Position numbers and translations under genes: made by a program. A DNA stretch of 64,000 nucleotides, from positions 1,674,001 through 1,738,000 of the forward strand of contig JAGMWG010000007.1 in assembly GCA_020744225.1 (NCBI GenBank), written 5' to 3'. The stretch is from Paraphoma chrysanthemicola. Its lineage: Eukaryota > Ascomycota > Dothideomycetes > Pleosporales > Phaeosphaeriaceae. The notes under the pieces are model-generated. The model was not told where the DNA came from. It was given only the letters and a program-made list of their open reading frames with translations, and ran no database searches. Shown here one piece after another: positions 41,024-52,768 of the stretch (the stretch's first letter is position 1; each line of letters opens with the position of its first letter).

Positions 41024-42456
41024 CGGAACCCACGATAGCCCTTGGGATCAGCAGATTCATCGTCCCACCACTTGCCATAATCGTCGTAGATCGCCAGTAT
41101 GTCGAGAGTGAAGGATCGAAGCGCTGTTAGTATCGGTTGATACGAAACGTCGTACATTTGCCTCAAAGTCACCGGGCGTAGAGTTGGCTTGAAAAGATCC
41201 AAGAAGCCGAGAAGCTTCGAACTTGCTTGCCGACTATGAAGGATGGTAATTTGCTCCAGGTCAGCGTCACAATTAGTTACTGGAAATAGTACGGATGATT
41301 CACCCTCCTGCTCGCAAGACCAGTCCGCTTGCAAAGCCAGGGAATAGAGTGCTGGAAAAAGGCTTCGGTCAATGGGAAAGGCTGGTTCGAACGCGGTGGT
41401 TTCATGCTGGTGAAAGGTGGGCAGACACAGGGGCTTCAATGTCAGATGCTCAACTTTAGAGAAAATGTCCTTGACTCTGTCCAACGAAACAGGCACACTG
41501 AAGTAATGCGGCTCGTACAGGTATGCAAGAAGGTCAAGCTTCTTCGGCCTGAAGTATGCACATATCATAGCTTCCGTGACTAGTTGCATGCCCAACTAGG
41601 CGCCGCGTTCGCCTAATTTGCCACCAACAGAGAAATAGTGACCATAAATTTTCCAGTGTTGATGGGCCAGTCCGCGAAACCTTGCTGGAGTCTCTCTTTC
41701 ATTGAAGTGGTAGCTGATATGGAACAGATTGGGAGAACGGTTTATACACCGAGTGAGAAGATTGACAGCAGTCTCCGATCCGTCACCAAGGCCACTGCAT
41801 TGCTCAGTCTGAAGCATCGATCGAGGTTGTGTGGCATCGCCCCATCGCCAAGTCTTATCAGACCATTCGCGATCTACTGCACAAATGCGCAACAGCTCTT
41901 TGCGAGAGCTTTCGTCCATATCATTAAACAACTTACGAGGAGATTCGTACGCCATGAATGAGTAGGAGTCCTTTACTGCGAAGAATGTGACAGTGAGTTT
42001 GCTTATCCACGGCGCCAAGTCTTTGCATTCGCTCGCAGCAATGAGATTCTTGAAGCTGTGCGCAGAGCGAAGGTCGAAAACTGTTTCGCAAGCGACTCTC
42101 CCAAAACATCTCCAGCTGCATCCTCGCATGGTTCGGCTGACGAGTCTGTGTGCAAGTAACCTTCTGGCAAGTGAAGTTCCATGCTCGATCTCTTCTTGGC
42201 TGCGCAGGGTTTCGTGGCCGTTCTCTTCGTATGTGATTGGTGATTTGACATCACTTACGACTTCCAGCAGTATCTTCTCGAGCAACTCGGTAGGAAGCTT
42301 CTCGATTGGACTTATCCCTGCGAGCGGTAGGAACGGTGAAGTCGCCATCAATCCGGTGCAGAAGTGCAGTATTTCGTGAAAGTTGAGTATGCGGCGGTAT
42401 CCCGTGTTGAAACAGACTGGTGAACTGTTCCGTGCCGTGTTTCTAGAATGGAGCAT
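40990..42456 (-). CDS. F-box-like protein with interrupted frame
   Basis: Two consecutive open segments in the same frame (42456-41599 and 41595-40990) are separated by one TAG at 41598-41596. The F-box-like motif IEKLPTELLEKILLEVVSDV lies at residues ~51-70. A better start may be Met37 at 42348 (MATSPFLPLAG). Two possible introns of 45 bp (41624-41580) or 63 bp (41642-41580), sharing the acceptor ACTAG, would remove the stop and keep frame. The 45-bp version gives 473 aa and reads YFSVVTEAMICAYF across the join. Neither donor is strong and no CTAAC branch is seen, so a true nonsense mutation is equally possible. A second sign of damage is an acidic tail in another frame at 40862-41023. It could be a functional spliced gene or a young pseudogene. 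Confidence 0.55.
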
Positions 42457-45400
42457 TCAAGTAAGGTGCAGGCGAGAATTATGATCAAGTTGTTCCGCTA
42501 AGCCTACGCTAGCGTGAGCGTGAGGTGAGAGAGAAGGAGCGTTTGAGCAGACAAGCAATAACGCGGGCCCTCAGAAGACGAGCGCTTTCACCTTAAGACC
42601 TTCATGTGTTCCATCACATTCAGCAACCATTTTTATGTGTCCTGGCGACGCTTTTCTGTCATACTAACATTGGGCACCCAAACCAAAGCTTGTTCGGACG
42701 CGTACATTCATCCCGAAAATTCGCATTCACTCCGTCAACAGCTCCGGAACGACATCCGACGTTTCGCTCTGGAAATTCTGACACGCTCTCTAAGCGCGGA
42801 GCAGACAGCACAATCGCCTCATCGGCACCCAGAATTCTAATTTCAAGAACGCTAGCAACTGCTCCTGACACAGTCTTGAACGTACAAATGCTCCGTTCAA
42901 TCGAATGCAAAACATCGTGCCCCAAACGACTCGACCCAGCGCTCGCCAGAACCTAGCGCGGAATGCTCGCAATGCAGGACAGAACGCCAGCACTTTGACA
43001 CCACTGTAAAGATCTACGCCACGAGGTACAGCTGGAGTGCACCAGCTATAATTCACATCTGTCGATCATAATATCAACTACTTCGAGCACTGCTTTCTCC
43101 ATCAACCCGTTCGGTCGTCAGTCACTCACCATAACGCACACTGTTGAATTGATTGCGAGAGTTGAAGCATGACGTTCGGCCTCATCGAAGTCATCTCAGT
43201 GCGAGACGTATCAAATGAAGACTCGAATCATCACATCGCGAATGGAAAGGTCAATTTGGCACCAGGAGTTGTGCCACGGCCAAAACAACTGCTGACGTTC
43301 GAACGTGAACATTCTTCTCCAAGGAAGCATTGCGATTGGAAAAGCAAGCGACATGTTCTTGTGCATGATTGTGTTAGAGCGAGGTCGGTGATTGCCTGGT
43401 TTGCCCATTATCTCACGCCTTGTGCCTTTTCAAGTATGCTTATCAAGAAAACATGACTTTCTTACTACATTCTGTATTTTAGCTGTGAATTTCTAGACTC
43501 GAAGGTTGAAATCTTGTATGCATTTTATCTGATTCAACCAGTTGGTCTTTCATTGCTGTTGGCACTGCTGTTGGCATGATAGGCAGTCAACGATGTAATC
43601 ATGTGCCATGCCGGCTGCCGCCGACGGCGTGCTGTATAAGGTGGGGGGCGAGATCTGGGAGGCGCTAGTGTGCCGCTCTGCAGACGCCGAACTGTTCGCC
43701 TGAACTGCTGTACTTCCGCTCCGCGATACCATGTTGCCTGTTCAGTGTCGAGACTATAATGATCCGGCTCTCCGGACTCTATCAATGCGATGACTTCATT
43801 ATCGTATGAAGTCGGCCAAGCACGGCTACCCCACTCAACCTGCAGGAAACTCCATCATGTTGCGTTTGAACGTTTGACAGTAGGACCGGAGGGCGCCGAT
43901 GCCTGAGGCAAGTAGGTTTCGGCCCGCAAGGTGGAGCAACGCAGCTCCCATGTACTCGACAAGTGCAAGGCAGGAGCCCACTAGGATGGACGTCAACTGA
44001 TAGAGGCGCAGCTAAAGTCGTTTGACCTCGCGACACCAAGACGTGTCAAAGCTCACCGTTTGGGCGCATCTCCGGATAAAGGTTCAAGGCGAATGTAAAT
44101 CTTGGATTACTTGTTTGCGGCAGAAGTCGGCGAATACAACCATCGCCAAGCACCTCCTGACTCGCAGGATTCGCCTTGTTCCCCTGGGACGTTGCGAAGG
44201 ATGTTGGTTTCGTCCTTGCGTGATGTGAGACTAGGAGTCGCGTTGCGGATCTCGGTCAAATCCCCCCGAATACGTGGGCGTAGGCGATCCCGATGACAGA
44301 AGTATTGGTAACATAGCTCACGGTCTTGAAGACAGGATGTTGCTCCTACACGGCTGTTCGGCGTCAATGGTGTTATCGCGCGCTTGGAAAGTTCCGGCGA
44401 AATGCATGTGAAAAGGTACGTGATTTTACAACTTGGTTGTGCAGGGCCTAAAAGCGGGTAGTGACCAGTGCATCTCGATCCTGCACACGTGTGAACTCGC
44501 GCAGGAACACATTCGTAGACCCATGGCAAGGCCTGGTCCTCCGCAATATGGCTCGTGCGCGGGCGTTGAAGCGGCAAGGATCCCGTACCTGGGCAATGCC
44601 TGTGCACTTGGGTATTTCACATGCCAGAGTTTTACCGGGCGTGTCGGTTGAGCCTCGGGATCTTTCCAGCCCTGCCTGGGTCGATATTGCGCCTGTGCAC
44701 CAATACAGCAGACGTCGTAATTCGGTGTGCGCACGCTTGGTGCAATGTGTTACTAACCACGACAAACTGTTTGCGTGATCGTATGATGAGATTGAAGTGG
44801 CACGGTAGGGTTACTGTGCACTCCCGAGCAATTACGTTCAGTTCCGAACCAGTCAGACCACACAGCACAAGTTAACGATGGGAATCGACCTGTCAAACGG
44901 GTGATTGTCGAAGCGAGGGACGTCAACCTTGACATGCCCACGTGCAAAATTGTGATTGGTGCAATAGCGCAAGCCGGCCCGTTATTGTTTTAGATTCTGG
45001 ATCTCCAGCATGCGGTCAGAAAAGAGCAATTTGCCTAACGTATGTGGCGCTGCTGCATGCGTATCACCGCGACCCTGGTGGTGTGGAGGTGGAGAGACGA
45101 ACGGCTCGCTTGAGCCATTGAAGTATATTAAATTAAGCAGGCAAAAACGTGCACACATATAGTGTGCGTCCTTTGCATGCGCCTTGATTCTAGCTTTGCG
45201 AAGCTGACGAATAGAGACAGCGCGCAGCAATTCATGCATGGCGCCAGGCCTTTCGCAACTGGCATACACATTAGTGGCACATTGTCGGATGTAGTGAAGC
45301 TACGTCCACGTCCCCACTGTCATAAACGTCAAGTTGCGAGGCTGGCTGTAACTGGTATCGCGCCCGAAGGGCCACCAGCCGATCGAATGAGGTCGGTGGG

Positions 45401-45959
45401 GAGAGACTGCTGTTGGTCAGGATGATCGCCTGTGTTACCGGAGGCTCCCGCTGGATCGCAGATCACGTCTAGCGGAAAGCTGTTCGAATAAGGCAGGTCG
45501 ATCATCATCGAGCTGAGGATTCATGGACAGTCGAATAGCAGATCGAGTAGCATTATAGTAGAATAGCACCATGCCAGATGGTATCGCTTGATTTCCGTGA
45601 ATCGACGTTCCTTCATTACTGCCTGATAGCGAGGCAGAGTTATAGTACAAAGGCGATGGAGCCTTGACGCATGTAGCACTTGCTTCGATGTGCCTTGTGC
45701 GGGACGATGTGGGACGATTCCTCGTCCAGAGCCCATGGCAATGAGTGAGCGCTTAGAGCGCGGGAGTCACTTGGCGTGGCTCTCTTTTGGCCACACATGA
45801 AGTGTGAATTGAGGCCGATCAACTACGCCTGATAGCCTTTTGATGTAGACATCAGGTCCCTCGCTGCAAATAGTGCCATTCTTCATCCGGGATCGAGGTG
45901 CACTGAGTAACATTGTTGTGTCCATGAAGCCTCGAGTGCCTACGGTGCCGAGTGAGACC
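42457..45959. other. 3.5-kb region without a supported gene
   Basis: I read both strands and found only short open frames (longest 166 codons, 44107-44607 minus) without recognisable domains, splice-linked partners or codon structure. No tRNA-like B box and no terminal repeats or transposase fragments were seen. It separates the F-box-like gene from the 3' end of the large Zn2Cys6 regulator. A lineage-specific gene, a noncoding RNA or an old decayed element cannot be excluded. Confidence 0.4.
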
Positions 45960-48900
45960 TCAACGAGCCCGTTTGTACATCTGTTGGTCCGCCATAGAAG
46001 AATTTCCGGGGTCCCATCTTCGCTTCAAGCCGTCAGAGAATGTGGTTGCGACAACCTCTTGCCACATGGTTGGAGTGACGTAGGAGGCGTTCGTGCTTGG
46101 GTAGCCTGATGTAGTAGGCAGTTGGCCATGTGTGCCTTGTAAAGAGCTAGACTGAGGGGACGCGCTTGGTAGATGGTAGTTTGGTGGAACGGTATCCTGA
46201 GAAGTCCGCATATCGAAATTGTTGCCTGAAGGTCCTGGTCTTAGCGGCGGGGATGATTGGGAGGAGGCGCTGGGGGGAGGCGTACCGAAGGCAACATTCC
46301 ATTGGCTGTGTCTGGTTAGTACATCATACCGTATAAGGCGGTGTTTGACTCACTCGAATATGCGCTGTGGGTTCCATTGAGCTGGCTCCTGCATCTGCAT
46401 ACCGCCTGCTGATGGGGGTGCACGTTGACCAGATGCCATCATAACCAGAGACTGAGCTACGGGAGAGTCAGCCTTCGCAACGCGGTCGGTAGCCGAGATT
46501 GGTGGAGTAATGGGGTGTGCATGGTAGTTGACCTGACCTGGCTGTTCCATGGGCGATGTCTGGCTCGGGTGGCGAGACCGGAATGAACCATGATTGCTCA
46601 GAGGGCTGGACTGTGGAGCGACTTGTGGGCTTCCGAATGGAAACGTAGGTTTCATCTCGAATGGCTTGGTGATATCCGCAGAGAAAGCTTGTCGCAAGCT
46701 ATTCACTTGTTGCTGCATCTCAGGCATAGGGAATGATGGAGTACATGTTTCGAGGATGCGCATGTGCCTCACGAAGAACTCCCGAGCATCACTGTGGATG
46801 TCTGGATCCGGGCAGGTAATAGCAACCTGAATAATCAGTCTTGTTCAGACACTGATGGCACAATTGACTTACTAGATGAAGCATGGTGCAACTAAGCACA
46901 CTGTAGATATGAAAGCTGATTCCTCGAAGCATGCATAGTAGGCCGGGCATGCCATATGTCTTGAGTATAGCTTCTTGTAGCTTGCACAAGGTTTTGGCTG
47001 CAGAATAACACGTAATCATGTGCTGTTTCCAGATGCCATCGTAACTTTCCGACACTGCATGCAGCTGCGGCCGGAAGTGCATGATTACGGATAGATGGTG
47101 GTAGCAATGCATGTTCGCAATCAAGTGCGAGGGAATCCACGGTGCAGAGTCATCTTGGGGATAAACGATCTGCAGGTCCTCGGGAAGCTCCCGCAGCCAC
47201 ATGGAGAAATCTGCGTTGTGGCCAACAAATGCAGGATCGAGCGCCCATTCGCTTGTCTTTTTCCTCATCTTGCCGTACAGGATTGCGGACTGATTGACAT
47301 TCTTGCACACACGAGTGAGCTGAACGAACTGTCGAGCAATCTGAAACTCAGTAGCATCTTGGCCGGGGACTAGCCGCGGCATTTCAAAATCGACCGTGTC
47401 GGTAATAACGCCAAAATCATACCGCCCTATTCACGTCTTAGCCGCGGAGCAAATAGAGCAACAGAGAGCGCTTACCTTGAGGTCCTCCAATCATGTTTTC
47501 GAAGATCAAGCACATCTGCCACACTCTTGTTTTCGCAATACAGTCGTGTGCCGTTGATCCGCATGATTTCCCCATCTGATGAGTGTCGGAGTGTTCATGG
47601 AGCTCCAAGTCTTTAGCCATGGCCACGAGACTGACAGTGGCCATCCAGGAGCGCCAGAAGTATCCACGCTTTGGAGATGCTTCACGCGCCTTGAGAAGAA
47701 GAACCATTGCTTGCATGGTGCTGAGTCGCGAAACGTCCTTGAAGCTCTCCTCGTGCCCTACTTCAGGTCAGCATAGTCGATCTAGATACCAATCACTGCG
47801 GAGTACTGACGGGTTGCGAGCGCCAGCCATTTGTTACCCTCTTCCATATCTCCAAGCATAAGGGTCGAGCAGGCAAAGATGGCTTCCAGCATAAGTGGCG
47901 AAATAGAATCACGGGCGCTTTGCCATTGCTGGTAGAAATAGGCTTTGTTGATCACTGGACAGTACGGGTGGACGTTAGCGAAGAAGTAATCGAAGTAATG
48001 CAGCGCTTGTTGATCCGAGGGCATCATCTCAGGCGGCACTCGCACGGTGTGGTCCAAGCTGACTGACGGAGGAAGCTGAACTTCGTACTCCTCCTGGGCG
48101 GGTGTTTCTGCCAATGCCTTCTTCATGTTAGTGATGTAAGGTGCTGCAGTTGTTAGCGCGCGTCTCTTCCCCGGCAAGAGCCGCATGCTCACCAATTGCT
48201 GTGTGGTCAATCTTGAGCTCGCCGAGCGCGTCTGAGATGCTTGAGACCGAGTCACTGCGCCAGGCGGGCTCCGATTCTGGTGGGGTCATGGTCATGGCCG
48301 GCGGAGGAGCCGAGGCCTGCGCGTAGGGCTGTGGCGCAGAGTAGCTCATGTTCTGGGGCACGACCTGCGGTTGCGACAGAGACTGGTAGTGCATTGCATC
48401 CTGCGGTGAGTGGTCGTCGTATGGCGAGGACTGGTACATGCCGGGCACTGAGGTCGGCATGGAAGGCGCCATCTGGTGGTGCATTCCGTGCGTCATGGAC
48501 GGATGACGTTGGTAGTCGTGTTGGGAAGGCGCGTCTGGCGAGGCATAATCCAGCGGCTTGGGTTCGAGTTCGAAGGTCTGCGAGCCGTTGAAGTCCTTGT
48601 CATAGCTGACGGTCGGCGGCACGCAGTTCAGTTTGAGGCGGATGCAGGCGGCGCATGGCCATGCATTTGTGGTCGCAGCATCACATTTGATCTTACGGCG
48701 GCGACAGCCCTCGCACGCTCTCATTACTGGACAGCGTTAGTAATTGAGCTGCAGTCTGACAGCTTCAACGCGGTTCACAACGCGGCTATATCGCACCTTT
48801 CAGACGTTTGTGTCTGTTGTGTTCATCCACGAATACATAGTCTACACGCGCAAGGTCAGTTGCGTGCCCGACGGCCAGCTAGTGGAACGCAGACTCACTG

Positions 48901-49001
48901 CGCTGGTTCTCGCGCGGCGCCAGCGTGGGCGGCGCGAAGGTGAAGCTCTGCATCTGTGCCGTCTGGGGCAACAACGGCCGTCCAGTGGTCTCGGTGGGCA
49001 T
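45960..49001 (-). CDS. Large Zn2Cys6 transcription factor, eight exons
   Basis: Exons 49001-48899, 48841-48797, 48726-48193, 48143-47811, 47757-47476, 47426-46873, 46826-46354 and 46305-45960 give 889 aa. All seven introns (46-70 bp) keep frame, several with CTAAC branch sites. A 45-nt second exon encodes YVFVDEHNRHKRLK directly before the Zn2Cys6 cluster: C54, C57, C64, C74, C77 and C84 (ACEGCRRRKIKCDAATTNAW, then PCAACIRLKLNC). The nine-residue loop between Cys3 and Cys4 is long. A Gln/Pro/Ser-rich linker (~95-220) precedes the fungal_trans regulatory region (~235-560; HYFDYFFANVHPYCPVINKA). The tail is Ser/Pro/Gln-rich and probably activating. It is a conserved type of fungal regulator that I cannot name safely. 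Confidence 0.9.
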
Positions 49002-52000
49002 TGCAGGACTCGTATGGACGAGCATTCGCGAAGAAACAGCTCGCAGCTGGGCGCAGTTGCGACTCGCAGCGGGGTTGTCGGGTGCCCGCTAGGATAGTGA
49101 GGTTGTGTGCGGTCGTCGGCGGGCAACCAATCGCAGCAGCGCGCCGTAGCGGTCCAGAATCCGGCGGCCGCAGAGGGGCGGAAGAAAGGTCGAAAAGGTC
49201 CAGAGTTCAGCTGAGAGGTGCGTGAAGGCCGCGGAAAGTGCTAATGTACAGGTCGCAAGCGGGAGGAAATCTCCGCAGAGCCGGGTGGTGATGGGTTATA
49301 CGGCAGATCAGGGCGCATAGGGTCTTAGGGACAGCAGTAGGTCGGGGAGACGTTTGGCATACTGGGGGACCAAGGCACGGGAGTGGGTTCGCAGCGTGGC
49401 TCACGCGTGCACCAGTGGCGTCGCGGTATGAATCTCCTGAGGGTCTTGGGTTGTCGTAGTCCTGGACCGTTCGTCTGTATGAAGGGGTCAGGGTGCGAGG
49501 GGTAGACGAGACGAGCAGACGTGCAGGAAGCGGAGCCAGGAGCCGCACCGCACAAATATCCAGCTAGGAAGTCTAGCTTGACGTAAAGAACTCAAGCGCG
49601 AGAGCGCCCGCCTTCGAGATGCAGCGGGCGCTGGGAACTGCCGTGTTGTGGGGGTGACTGGCTGGGCTCGCAGGGGTTGTTGCTGTCCTGCTGCTCGGGG
49701 AAACTTGAATCGTGTGCAGTTGTGGGTGCGCGAATGCTACCGTTTCGCGATCTGCTGGACGGGCGCTGCTATTATAAAGCGGCGGGGGGCGACTCTGAGT
49801 CTGACGGCTGAGATGTCGTCGCACCAACGCCGCTCTCACTCAGCACTCTGGCCGCAAATCTCTTCAGCAGCAGCCGCCTCCAGCACAACCGCGTCTCCAA
49901 GAGCGAGTCGGTGGCGGATGCGCTGGTTGGAGCGCTGGTTGGAGCGCCAGACTTTGACTCCAGAGCCACAGCGGCCGCCTGCTAGACGTCTCAGAGCTGC
50001 GTATGTAGGGGCCGGGCTCTGATAGGGCTGGATGTCGTCAAGGAACCCAGCTACACCCTGCACGTGCGTCCTGCTGGTCTGTAACACTGCAACAGTTCCT
50101 TGGGCATTGCATGCCGTCCCTGCGCGAAATAGGCTTCAAAACATCTCGACATGCACTCGAGGTACCCACGAGAGACAGTCGCCCATGCAGGGTGGATCCT
50201 GCTTCTAGAAATCCCACGGTTGCATCTCAAGCTAGCCTTGATGACGACTCTTATGCTTTCCCTGGTGCATAGTTGACCCGGAGAATTGAAGCGGCAGAGA
50301 CCTTACCACAATAAGGGGCAGAAACATTCTGGAAAAGCCTCTGCACCACCGCTAGCAGCCTCAGGCAGCCGCTATATGCCTGCTTGCGACATGTACTGGC
50401 GCAGCACCACTGAGACGCCGCTGACAATGAATGCCTGCGGGTTGCATCTCGGTCCTACAAGTTTGATACCGGCCGCCTCTCCATGCTCACACATTCGACC
50501 GCGGGTAACAAAACATTCGCCGGTTGGGCACGAACATGCAGCTGCCCGCGCTCTGCCGTGGCAGCACGCTCACCGAATGAACCGGTCTGCTAGTCTGCTC
50601 CTCGGCGCAGCAATGATTCGTACGCTAGCGCGAGCCTGAAAGCAGGGCTCTAACGACAGGCGCATCACAAAGCCACGAGCTTGCATGAAACGAAATTTTA
50701 GCAGCGTGGCCACCTTACGCCAGACGGTGAGATTATCATGAGCATCGCCGTGGTGGTACGCACGGACGGCCTGCATCGCATTGCATGAACAGAACACGAG
50801 TGTCAATAATTGCGCCAAAGCACTGGATCACAGGTCAAGGCTGCCGATGTTTGTCGAGTCCCGACTTCCTGGGTCGTGTTCCATTCGCTGCCGGCTCATC
50901 GTACAGCGCGACCTGCCAATAAGGGTAGGTCAGAATGACTGTGTGCGAACGCTGACGTTAGTCTATGTGGTCGAGCAGGATCGTCGATAGCGAGGCTGCT
51001 CAACACCACCTAGTTCAGTGTACGATTGACAGTCCTGCTGCCCCTTTGCGGTCCTTGCTGCGTGAGGCCGCATAAGGAGGAGTACGAGAGCGACATCTCG
51101 TAGTCGGCTGCTCCCGCAATGAAATATGACGAAATTGATCATGGCTCGGGCAAATGATAGCCAACGACCCGCCTGGCTGTGCTATCCAGATCCCTGGCCG
51201 GGGGTCCTCAATAACATTGAACTATCGGCGAGGCCGTGTTCCTGAGCGCGCACGCAGGGCAACTAATCGCGAAGATCAGCGTTGACGCTGCCAACTTCCG
51301 CGTGGTCCTTTCCGAACACAGGCTGGGGAGCCAGAGAGGGTCACGGATATCCGTAGAAGACGCGGGTGGGCTTCGATGCATCTCCAGTAGCGCCATCACC
51401 TGTCAGCCGTCGTGCTATGCCGCAAAAAGGAGGCTTGGCAACGCCTGATGAAAGGACCCCTGCGGGCTAAGTGGTGCATGCATCCCGTTGCAAACATGGT
51501 GCCAAAGTGCGCAACACGCCAGCAGCAGCGTCTCGAAGATTAGATTCCGCGTCAGCCGTACACGTTAGTTCGGCGACATAGCAATCACTGGAACAGCATT
51601 CTAGATTATGCAGCGTGGCAGGGCAAGTGCAGGATGCTGATATCCACGGCGCCGGACTTGCAGTTAGCGAAGGCGATGACCTGCAGGTGATTCTTGTGAC
51701 ACTCGAAGGGGCCGCTAGCAGAGCACGGGTACCTCGAGGCAGGAGCGAACCCCACAGAGCGACATCCCCTGTCTCACCCAGGCGCGGGTAATCTGTCGGG
51801 AGATTATTAGAGAAGCGATTGCTAAGGGTAACTCATCCGGCTGCCGGCGGGCAGGATGTTGGGTAAGCTGGCCCAGGACCTGCCATACCTATCTGGCGGT
51901 TGCGGCATGGGTGCTAGCGAGCAGTGGCGATGACGGATGGAGGGGTGCGGGTGCCAAGCCTATACTTTTTTGGCCAGGAAGGCGTCCAGGTACGCACCTT

Positions 52001-52115
52001 CCTTGCGCTGCCACACGCACCTGCAACGGCAACCTACAGCCTGTACGCACGACCGACCGACATTGCCCTCAGTGTGTGAAAATTTGATACTTGGCAGACG
52101 GCCCTCTCACCAGCC
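49002..52115. other. 3.1-kb GC-rich region without a supported gene
   Basis: This lies upstream of the large regulator (transcribed leftwards) and of CIA2 (transcribed rightwards), so it should contain both promoters. Long upstream regions and leaders are common for fungal regulators. Open frames are short and look like GC-driven chance. The one with some context is a 69-residue frame starting at 49813, with TATAAA 40 bp upstream and a 12-bp tandem duplication at 49921-49944. I do not call it a gene. Confidence 0.4.
49921..49944 (+). repeat. 12-bp perfect tandem duplication
   Basis: The unit CGCTGGTTGGAG occurs twice in direct succession. It is the only clean short tandem repeat noticed in the GC-rich region and is probably a simple slippage product. 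Confidence 0.6.
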
Positions 52116-52768
52116 ATGGACGACAAGGACAATGCGAACCCGACCATCCTGAACCCCTCCGACCTGCCCTCACGCCGCAGCGAGGGGGCCGCGCAAAAGC
52201 GTCATGATGGCAGCAGCGGCCTGTTCGACGACCTGGTCCCCCGCTACACCTACCTCAGTGACCCGTTTGACGAGGCCGTGTCCGCGAGCGACTCCGACGA
52301 CGATGTCGTGGAGAATATCGATGAGCAGGAAATCTACGGTGCGCCCACGTGCTTGCCCTGTCCGCAGCCATTCCGCACATGCTGACCAGTCGCATGACAG
52401 ACCTCATTTCCACTATTTCGGACCCCGAGCACCCTTTGTCCCTCGGCTCGCTAGCCGTCGTAAACCTGCCTGACATTCACATCCTGCCGCCGACTTCCCC
52501 GCTTTCGTCCATCAGCACAGTCGTCGTTGAGATCACGCCGACTATTACCCACTGCTCGCTAGCTACCGTTATTGGCCTGGGGGTACGCGTCCGCCTGGAG
52601 CAGGCCCTGCCTCCCCGCTTCCGCGTTGATGTCCGCATCAAGAAGGGTACCCACAGCACAGACGAGCAGGTCAACAAGCAGCTAGGCGACAAGGAACGGG
52701 TCGCAGCTGCTCTCGAGAACGGCACCCTGATGGGTGTGCTACGCAAGATGCTTGAGACTTGCGAGTAG
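52116..52768 (+). CDS. CIA2: Cytosolic iron-sulfur assembly protein Cia2 (MIP18 family)
   Basis: Two exons, 52116-52338 and 52401-52768, with a 62-bp intron, give 196 aa. Cia2 is part of the CIA targeting complex (with Cia1 and Met18) that delivers Fe4S4 clusters to cytosolic and nuclear apoproteins such as DNA polymerases. The MIP18/DUF59 domain begins right after the splice (IYDLISTISDPEHPLSLGSL) and includes the conserved reactive Cys in ITPTITHCSLATVIGLGVRV. The C-terminal RFRVDVRIKKGTHSTDEQVN and LGDKERVAAALEN complete the family pattern. The ~75-residue acidic N-terminus (SASDSDDDVVENIDEQE) is typical of fungal Cia2. Secure. Confidence 0.95.

Noticed and set aside
44107..44607. 166-codon minus-strand open frame in the gene-free interval
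   Set aside because: No recognisable domain, overlaps similar-sized frames on both strands, and no splice partners; typical of chance in this composition.
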